Shown here: positions 57,465 through 64,000 of the stretch, one piece after another | Layout: each line of letters starts with the position of its first letter | How positions within the stretch are numbered: the stretch's first letter is position 1 | Source of the DNA: Leptodactylus fallax | Lineage: Eukaryota > Chordata > Amphibia > Anura > Leptodactylidae | Direction of reading: 5' to 3' | Assembly (NCBI GenBank): GCA_947044405.1 | Contig: CAMRHE010000133.1 | Span: 806,001-870,000 of the forward strand | DNA: 64,000 bases | Position numbers and translations under genes: made by a program | Notes under the pieces: model-generated | Told to the model about the DNA's origin: nothing | Databases searched by the model: none | What the model saw: the letters and a program-made list of their open reading frames with translations, nothing else

Positions 57465-57560
57465 AAAGAGGTTGTCCAGGATGAGAACAACATGGCTGCT
57501 CACGTCCACAAACAGCACCACACCTGTCTATGGGCTATGTCTGGTAATGCAGCCCAGGAT
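57465..57560 (+). mobile_element. Single T2-type MITE end
   Basis: TTAAAGAGGTTGTCCAGGAT with no inverted partner found nearby. Probably a decayed copy. Confidence 0.4.
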
Positions 57561-58246
57561 TATTACAGGTTGTCACGGGTAAGGCTAGGGCTACATAGTG
57601 GCTTTAGCTGTGACTCCCATTGTGCGTTCAAAGATCCTGCGATTCCTTCTCTGATGCTAGAAAATGGGAGTTGCATTGCGACCCCGAGGGTGTCATGACA
57701 CGACTTCTATTCGCAGTGTTCGGCATGATGTCACGGCATGCTACAATATAACTCTGTTCACTCACATTGGTGAGGGGGTCGCACGAGTCATAACCAAAGT
57801 CACTATGTAGCCCTCGTAGTCCACAAGTTGCTACTACACCATTTACTAGGTCAGACCCCTTCAATGCCCTAATAGTGAGTATTTATGGTCGCAGATATCT
57901 TGGGGTTCGATTTATTTATTCGGGGGGTTAACTATAGGTTTACACCTTTTATATTAACCCTTACATTACTGAGGGGCCATCATACACATTCAGAGCATCA
58001 TCAGATTGGGCTTCCTAGTAACAGGGGATCGATAAGGTTAGTACAGGGACTGGGCTCCCCCTTTTCAGGGCGAGTGCTCCACTTAGGTATATGTGGTGTA
58101 CATGTAGTATATAAATATACCGATCACTTTTTGTATAGCGGGATCTCTCGCTTCTTATAACGTGTGACTAACGCTACTGATCAGAAAATGTACCTACTAA
58201 ATACTCTATAATACGGGCGTATTATAAAAAAAACTCAGAAATGCCC

Positions 58247-58875
58247 TTAATGGGGTTCTCCAGGAATAAGTCATAAATAATAACTGAAAGAAATTTCTGG
58301 ATACCTGCCCTGATACCTACCTGCATCCTCTTAGAAGGATGCAGGAGCTTATTTTGCCTCTAGGGGTATCATTGTAAAAAACAAAAATGTCCGCCATTGC
58401 TCTTCTCTATGTAAAACCCATCCTGAATAGGATCTCTGATCTGGAGGGGGCAAAGTTGGGGCAGGGCTTTACACTGTGGTCTCTGTTCAGGCTGTGTATC
58501 AGTCTGACAGGATTTCTAAGGCAGTGACCATGGCCGTACTAATACCACAAGATGGCGGAGCAGATGAGAGGTTGTACTACTACTCCACCATCTTCTGGAA
58601 ATCCTGACACGCAGCCTGAACAGAAACTTTTGCATTGAAGCCCCACCCTTGACTCTGCCAATCCCCGCCTCCGCTCCTGGAGCAGGGAACCTTTCTGTGA
58701 TGGGTTTTACATAGAGAAGTGGAGGCCATTTTGTTTTTTACAGTCATACCCTTAGAGGCAAAATGAATTCCTGCACTCCTCCTTACTAAGAGGATGCAGG
58801 TAGGTATTGGAGTAGGTACCCTGACATTTTTTTTTAATTTGCATTTTCTGGCCTATACCCAGAGAACCCCTTTAA
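58247..58875. mobile_element. T2-type foldback MITE in PIWI intron
   Basis: TTAATGGGGTTCTCCAGGA pairs with the inverted right end (AGAGAACCCCTTTAA). The long arms contain TACCTGCATCCTCTTAG / CTAAGAGGATGCAGGTA and AGGCAAAAT. About 629 bp. Confidence 0.85.
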
Positions 58876-59261
58876 AGTGGTATTCTAAACTCTTTGTATA
58901 TCTATGGTTCCCACCTCAGGAAACCTCATCCATTCCTTGACTGCCGCATATTCTCCATAGACTTCAATTCTAGTCTGTAGGAGTTTGGTTCTTTCTGTAA
59001 TTTCCATAGACTTCTATGCGGAAGGCTGTAGACCTCTCCATATGAAGAGCGCAGCAAGTGGCGGAATAATTCATAGTATTTTGGTACAAATAATGACATG
59101 ATCAGACATAACCACCCATAAAAATGGCTGCCCCTCCTCCTCTTCCCGGGCCTCATAAGAACAGTTCAAGCTCATGGAGAGCTTTTCGAGCCTAAATACC
59201 GTGATTTTTAATAAGTATGACACTGCTCACAGAGTACATGCCGCCACTCCTGCTGTCATAC

Positions 59262-59415
59262 CTTAACGCAGTCCGGGACTCTTTAAAGAAATTAACAATT
59301 TGAGGGATTTCATAATCCACAAGCATCTGTAGCTGTCCGTCTCCGACCCCGTCCCGATAGATGATGATACGACCTGGGAAGTCATTATTACATTTCTGCC
59401 ACTTTTCAATGGCGC
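59262..59415 (-). CDS. piwil4: PIWI gene exon with catalytic Asp
   Basis: 154 bp after the acceptor CTTCGCTTTAG, ending at donor GTATGA. The two leading bases finish a codon of the missing upstream exon. Then AIEKWQKC, FPGRIIIYRDGVGDGQL (second catalytic Asp, codon 59351-59353), LVDYEIPQIVNFFKES and the first two bases of the Ser codon of the next exon. Longest readable upstream exon; none farther 5' is visible in the window. Confidence 0.93.
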
Positions 59416-59845
59416 CTAAAGCGAAGACAGAACAACAAAAGTCACATACTATAGTCATGTGTAAGGTCAGCTGGACGGGGCTAGTGCTCCTAAATCTTCT
59501 AGGGTCGTGGTGTGAACCATAGAGGGAGCACTCAGAGCCCTCTCTGTGAGCACAGGCGCTGTCGAACCACGAACAGGCCTGGAGATGGCTGGGGCCCCAC
59601 AGCCCTATGACACCAGGCTTTCCCCGACCGATATATATATATATATATATCATTAATGGAAAGGGCATTATGTGATGTCTGTACATGCCGCCGGGCCCCT
59701 TACCAATAGTAGCCTGCCCAGAAGAGGTGATTTCAAAAAATAAAAACACTTATGCTCACTTCACCTGGGCCTCCGATGGTTCCCAGCATTCTCTTCGGGT
59801 AGTTCGCATGAAACGGCTCGAGGGGGACTCTTGAGAGCATTTAAT

Positions 59846-60333
59846 CAGTGGTTGTAGGAGCCATTACATTGCACTGTATTACATGTGGGGACCATTCTAC
59901 TACACATGGGGGTCATTCTACTACATGTTGGGGCACTGAGGGGTCATTCTGCTACAATTGGGGGCATTGACAGGGTCATTCAATATACTACATGTTGAGG
60001 GCAGTGAGGCAGTTGTACTAAATGTGGGGGTCATTCTACATGTGAGGATACTGAGGGGGCCATTCTACTACATGTTGAGGAACTGTAGGGGCCATTCTAC
60101 TACATGTGGGGACACTAAGGCTGCCATTTTACTACATGCGGGGGCACTGAGCGGGCCATGTTACTACATGTTTGGGGACTGTGGGGGCCATTCTACTACA
60201 TGTGGGGACACTGAGGGGGCCATTACATAAAGCTCCATACAAAGCCTTATTTTAATAACATTTATAAGTGGTCGCTACTTTGGGAGTAGTTAGTTGGGAC
60301 TTTTTCTTTGCTTCAACAGGTTGAAAAACACTG
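59846..60333. mobile_element. Second hAT-type element with related minisatellite
   Basis: Starts CAGTGGTTGTAGG and ends CAGGTTGAAAAACACTG. Its right flank region (TTTATAAGTGGTCGCTACTTTGGGAG) matches that of 49953-51059. Between lie about eight diverged copies of a unit of about 40 bp (GGGGCCATTCTACTACATG, TGGGGACACTGAGG). The target duplication is not clear. Confidence 0.6.
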
Positions 60334-60340
60334 ATCTAAA

Positions 60341-60974
60341 CTAAAGGGAATATTTCACCAGATTTATGCTGCCCATTAAAGAGAACCTTTCACCAAGCAC
60401 ATTTTAATAGGCGCTGCTCCACTGATTCCAGCACAATTGGAATTTTCTCTCTAGCACCCACCATTCCCGAGAAACAAATGCTGTTAGTTTTGTTGCCTGA
60501 TGTGCTCACTAGACTCTCTAATGTCAAGTGGGAGGCGTCAGGCAGGAACAAGAAAGGGGGTGTGATTCTGAGCTGCCACATTGTTTGCCTCTGATTGGAG
60601 CTCTAAGTCACACCCTCTTGCCTGCTCCTGTCTGACTCCAACCACTTGATATTAGAGAGTCTGGTCAGCACATCAGTCACCAAAACTAACAGTACTTATT
60701 GCTCAGGAATGGCGGGAGCTATACAAAAAAAATTTAAACTGTACTGGAAACAGTGTAGGGACACGTATTAAATGATGAAAAGAGCTCAAATTAGTGGAAG
60801 GTCCTCATTAAGTAGTGATGGCCACCCTGATCTCAGCAAAGGGTCACTTACTTATTATTTCAGTATGCACAAACAACTGCCTCATATTGACAAGTGTGTG
60901 ACCCCCTGCTGAAATCAGTCTGTCATATTGTCCTCAGATAGGAAAGCATAAACCTGGTGACAGGTTACCTTTAA
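60341..60974. mobile_element. T2-type MITE, outer element of a second nest
   Basis: CTAAAGGGAATATTTCACCAG and GATTTATGC on the left pair with GCATAAACCTGGTGACAGG, TTACCTTTAA on the right. Interrupted at a TTAA by the element 60376-60811. Confidence 0.75.
60376..60811. mobile_element. T2-type MITE, inner element of the second nest
   Basis: TTAAAGAGAACCTTTCACCA pairs with GTGGAAGGTCCTCATTAA. The arms share ACTAGACTCTCTAATGTCAAG / ATATTAGAGAGTCTGGTC and GCCTGCTCCTG-like blocks. Confidence 0.8.
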
Positions 60975-61039
60975 GGGTCTATGCAGGGGATTTGGACCTA
61001 CAACATCTTCTAATATACCATTTTAGGAAATATGGAGGC

Positions 61040-61885
61040 AACAGATGCACAGAGGTGTCTACTGATCTGAGAACCTCGCTATTAGGCAGAACAGAGAACC
61101 TATAAAGAGAGGATCACTACTATACTTGATAACCATCCTACCCATGCACTTTGGTCAGCCAGTTACAGTATCTAAGACTTACATCCCCTATAATCAGAAC
61201 CTTCCACTCCCGTCTCCAAGACTTCTCCAGAGTTGCACCAATCCTCTGGAATGCGCTACCCCAGACAATCACGTTAGCACCCAACTTCTACAGCTTCAAG
61301 TGCATCCTAAAAACACATCTATACAGGCAAGCCTATGCCATTTTTTAATCTATAAGTAGTCACCTCATACTAACTATTCTCTCTTCATCCCTCCCCTCTA
61401 CATTATCCCACAGGATGCGATACCTTTATCTAAGTGTAAGGCCTAATGCACATGACATCAGTGTGCAGGTCCTATCCTGCTCCATGTTATCGGAACAGAA
61501 CGCACCGGAAGCCCCATAGAGATTAGTACATCATGGAATGCACTTGGAAGACTCGGACATCACTCCGTCTGTTATCCGAGTGCATTCCGCTGCAAACTTG
61601 GCCCCACATCGGAGAGCACTTTGCACCTGTACATAAAAGGCTCATACAGCTTTATTTATTTGTGTAACCTTATCTAATAAAAATGGCTGGTCCGTTGTAT
61701 AAGCACTTCTACCTCTAGTGTCACCCCCTCTACCTCATAGATTGTAAGCTCTTGTGAGCAGGGTCCTCGCTCCTATTGTGTGAATCGATTTATTACTCTG
61801 CAATGTCTCATTCTATCTGTACATGATGACTATGACTAGTAAAGTGCTGCGGAATATGTTGGCGCTACATAAATAAAGAAGCTAT
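61040..61885 (+). pseudogene. L2-type LINE 3' end
   Basis: The plus-strand frame 61151-61348 reads FHSRLQDFSRVAPILWNALP and FKCILKTHLYRQAY, the C-terminal pattern of L2-type ORF2 (LWN-LP, FK--LKTHL). The 3' tail at 61738-61880 (GATTGTAAGCTCTTGTGAGC, AAAGTGCTGCGGAATATG, TTGGCGCTACATAAATAAAG) is a common frog LINE tail. A MITE-like repeat (about 61437-61640) interrupts the two parts. 5' truncated, as usual for LINEs. Confidence 0.75.
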
Positions 61886-62214
61886 TGTGATTTATAGTGT
61901 GTGGCTCTTGACTTTACAAAGGGAGTGAATATTTACTGAGCTGTTTCTCAGGGGATAACATCTGATAATGACAATTCCCAGTCATATTAAAAAAACAGGA
62001 TAAGCTGAAAGCCCGGGCAGGTAAAAGTCAGGTGAGATTTCATGTTGATAAAGGTAATGCGCCTTGGCTTCACTAATAGTATGGCTGCTATGATTAAATG
62101 GGAATAACAAAGCAACAGATGGTCTTTGCTATATTAGTCTACAGCAAGATAAAGCCGCCCTCTGGTTCACAATAAAAATAAGTGTATTTTATGGTATTTA
62201 AAGTGGAGTTGTTG

Positions 62215-63160
62215 GAACAGTTTTTTTTTTTTTTTTTTACTATGGTGTAGAGAGGTGTTTGGTGAACATTTTTGTGATATACTTTATTAACATATTTTAT
62301 TTAGGCTCTAAAGTTTTCCCTAGCAACCTCTTTTTGGTGCAAGATAGTCACAAGGATTTTTTTATAACGGCAGTATTTAGTTTTACTGATTTTTGCAATT
62401 TTATAAGAAAAATAAATAACATTTTTTACGTTGTGCTCGCCATTTTATCTCAAACTGGGTGGGTATAGGTATTGACTGCTCCAGACTCACTATCATTTAT
62501 GCCACTATTGTGAGGTAAATAATAACAAAAATAGTTTGTCATGAATCAGGTGCATCCTCTGCCGGACTGTGCGCCTCCACCTTGTCATGAATCAGGCGAA
62601 TCCTCTGCCATCATCAAAAGTGCCATATAATACAGCCACTTGATCAATCCGCCCCACTGTGTATTACCTGTATTGTGTGTTGTATTGTAGCAGCTTCGAA
62701 AAGGAGGAGTCACTTCAAATCCAGTTTTATAACGCGTAGAACCGTGGTTCTGGTGTCATATGAAAGCTGAGACTCAGGAATGTGATTTTATATGCCACAT
62801 GAATTGCTGCCTATAAAGTTCAAATTCCCAAATGTGTTTCTAACCAGTGATATCTCCATTTTTTTACAGCTAGAAGTGCGATCTTGGAGATGTATGAAAG
62901 CTGGGAAGCTTTCATATGATACAAGAACCACCATGGTATAAAACTGGAGTTACAACTACTTGAAGTGAGCCCTGTCTTGGCAACTGCTACAGCTCTAGGA
63001 ACACAAATGGCAATGCTTAGTTAGGGCTTTGCTAGGGAGAACTTTAGAGCCAGTTTTCTAATAAAAGAAAGTAAAATAGGTTAATAAAGTATATTACAGA
63101 AATGTTCACCAAACAGTCACCTACATAATAGCAAAAAAAAAAAAAAAAAAAAAAAAAGTG
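62215..63160. mobile_element. Large foldback element
   Basis: The outer arms pair: TTTGGTGAACATTT / AATGTTCACCAAAC, TTTATTAACATATTTTA / AAAATAGGTTAATAAAG and CTCTAAAGTTTTCCCTAGCA / GCTAGGGAGAACTTTAGAG. An inner palindrome lies at about 62690-62985 (CATATGAAAGCTGAGA, GTTTTATAACG / GGTATAAAACTGG). Poly(T) at the left end and poly(A) at the right are also symmetrical. Confidence 0.75.
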
Positions 63161-63246
63161 AAATGGCATTTACACTTTACGGTATTTCAGCTATACATTA
63201 TGCATTTATTGTGATTTTTTTTTTAATTGTAAACCGAAGGATTGCT

Positions 63247-63455
63247 TTAAAGGAGTTGCCCTGGGACTGTTCCTGGTCGTGGGATTTTCAGATGATGGAC
63301 CCAGTGACATCATGATCCCCGGGTCATGTGATCCGAGACAGTGTTGGGCATCCTGGGGTCGATCCACCCCCGGGTCACTCCTCCCGAGATCTCCTAAGGT
63401 CCATCATCTTCAAATCCCAGGACCAGGTAAGTAATTTACTACTCCGACCCTTTAA
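63247..63455. mobile_element. T2-type foldback MITE
   Basis: TTAA at both ends. Arms CCTGGTCGTGGGATTTTC-GATGATGGAC and GTCCATCATCTTCAAATCCC-GGACCAGG pair almost fully. The right arm reads CCAGGTAAGTAA, a donor-like sequence. Confidence 0.85.
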
Positions 63456-63574
63456 GCAGAAGAATTAAATGCCAGGCAGCTGCAAAAGCATCTAAGTTTT
63501 AGGGTGCAAATAGGGAGAGATTAAAACCTATGATACAAATATCATACCCCCCTCCTCAATAACCATTAATATGG

Positions 63575-63765
63575 TCTCCTATTAAACATGGGCTGCAGCC
63601 TTGGACTCCACATTCTACAAGAAGAATATAAGAGCACTGGAGAGAGTACAAAGGTGGGGAACAAAATAAGATTAAGTGCAAAGAGCATGGGTGAATTTTT
63701 CTTATGATAAAAAGCTGGAAAATCTGGTTTCTCTGCCTTGTTTATGCCCGTTTTCTAAAAGTAAA
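63575..63765 (+). pseudogene. LINE (CR1/L2-like) reverse transcriptase C-terminal fragment
   Basis: The plus strand reads KKNIRALERVQRW, then stops, then FSYDKKLENLVSL. This follows the CR1-type pattern LERVQRRATK...LSYEERL..L.L. Two stop codons lie in between. Short and old. Confidence 0.55.
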
Positions 63766-64000
63766 CCAGTTTCCTAGTAATGAAAATGGCACAAATGTAC
63801 ACACATTTTCTAAGGTAGAAAAATTAGATTATGACAAGGACTAGGGTCATTGTCCCATACAGGGCTGGGGAACATGTTGGTGCTATACAAGCAATGGAAC
63901 ATAAAATAAACATCACGATGGCCAGGAGTCTGCAGAACATCGCACTGGGACATTACGCCAGCTTATTTTCCATGTCACCACTGTAGATATTGTCCATTCA

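Overview
The window looks like nuclear DNA of a vertebrate, most likely an anuran amphibian. It is dominated by transposable elements: many short foldback elements with TTAAAGGRR-type ends (the T2/Kolobok MITE pattern known from frogs), Tc1-type transposons, hAT-type non-autonomous elements, L2/CR1-type LINE remains, an LTR retrotransposon and long mini- and microsatellites. There are no bacterial features, no CRISPR array, and no tRNA or rRNA gene that I can see. The species call is inference from the repeat families.

One host gene can be read with confidence. Between about 49.15 and 59.42 kb, on the minus strand, lie the last four exons of a PIWI-clade Argonaute gene. They sit at 59262-59415, 57286-57411, 54767-54914 and 49251-49367, with compatible splice phases throughout. 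The best paralogue match from memory is piwil4. The encoded 180 residues cover the C-terminal half of the PIWI (RNase H-like) domain. The conserved YRDGVGDGQ segment is intact, but the catalytic histidine near the C-terminus is read as glutamine. One intron has a GC-AG boundary. The 5' exons lie beyond the right edge.

Layout: 0-8 kb is non-coding, with one hAT MITE with target duplications, a (TAA)-rich minisatellite, (AT)n and (TCTA)n tracts and a CpG-rich cluster. 8.3-9.9 kb is a Tc1 element with a dead transposase. 10-25 kb holds MITEs, including one MITE nested inside another. 25.7-26.9 kb is a 31-bp minisatellite. 29-31.2 kb is a decayed LINE carrying a tandemly duplicated insertion. 32-34.4 kb holds a (TCTA)n tract and two tandem arrays. 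37.2-38.4 kb is a foldback whose two arms are 50-bp tandem arrays. 39.9-41.5 kb is a second dead Tc1. 42.28-46.45 kb is a complete non-autonomous LTR retrotransposon with one long gag-derived ORF. 46.9-48.9 kb holds MITEs. 49.1-59.4 kb is the PIWI gene, with a minisatellite-bearing hAT element in its last intron. 60-64 kb holds a second nested MITE, an L2 3' end, a large foldback and a CR1-like remnant.

Apart from the PIWI gene and the LTR-element ORF, I see no intact coding sequence. The longer open frames elsewhere come from repeats or are shadows. The two themes are a piRNA-pathway gene with an altered catalytic site in TE-dense DNA, and several non-autonomous elements that have turned into tandem arrays.
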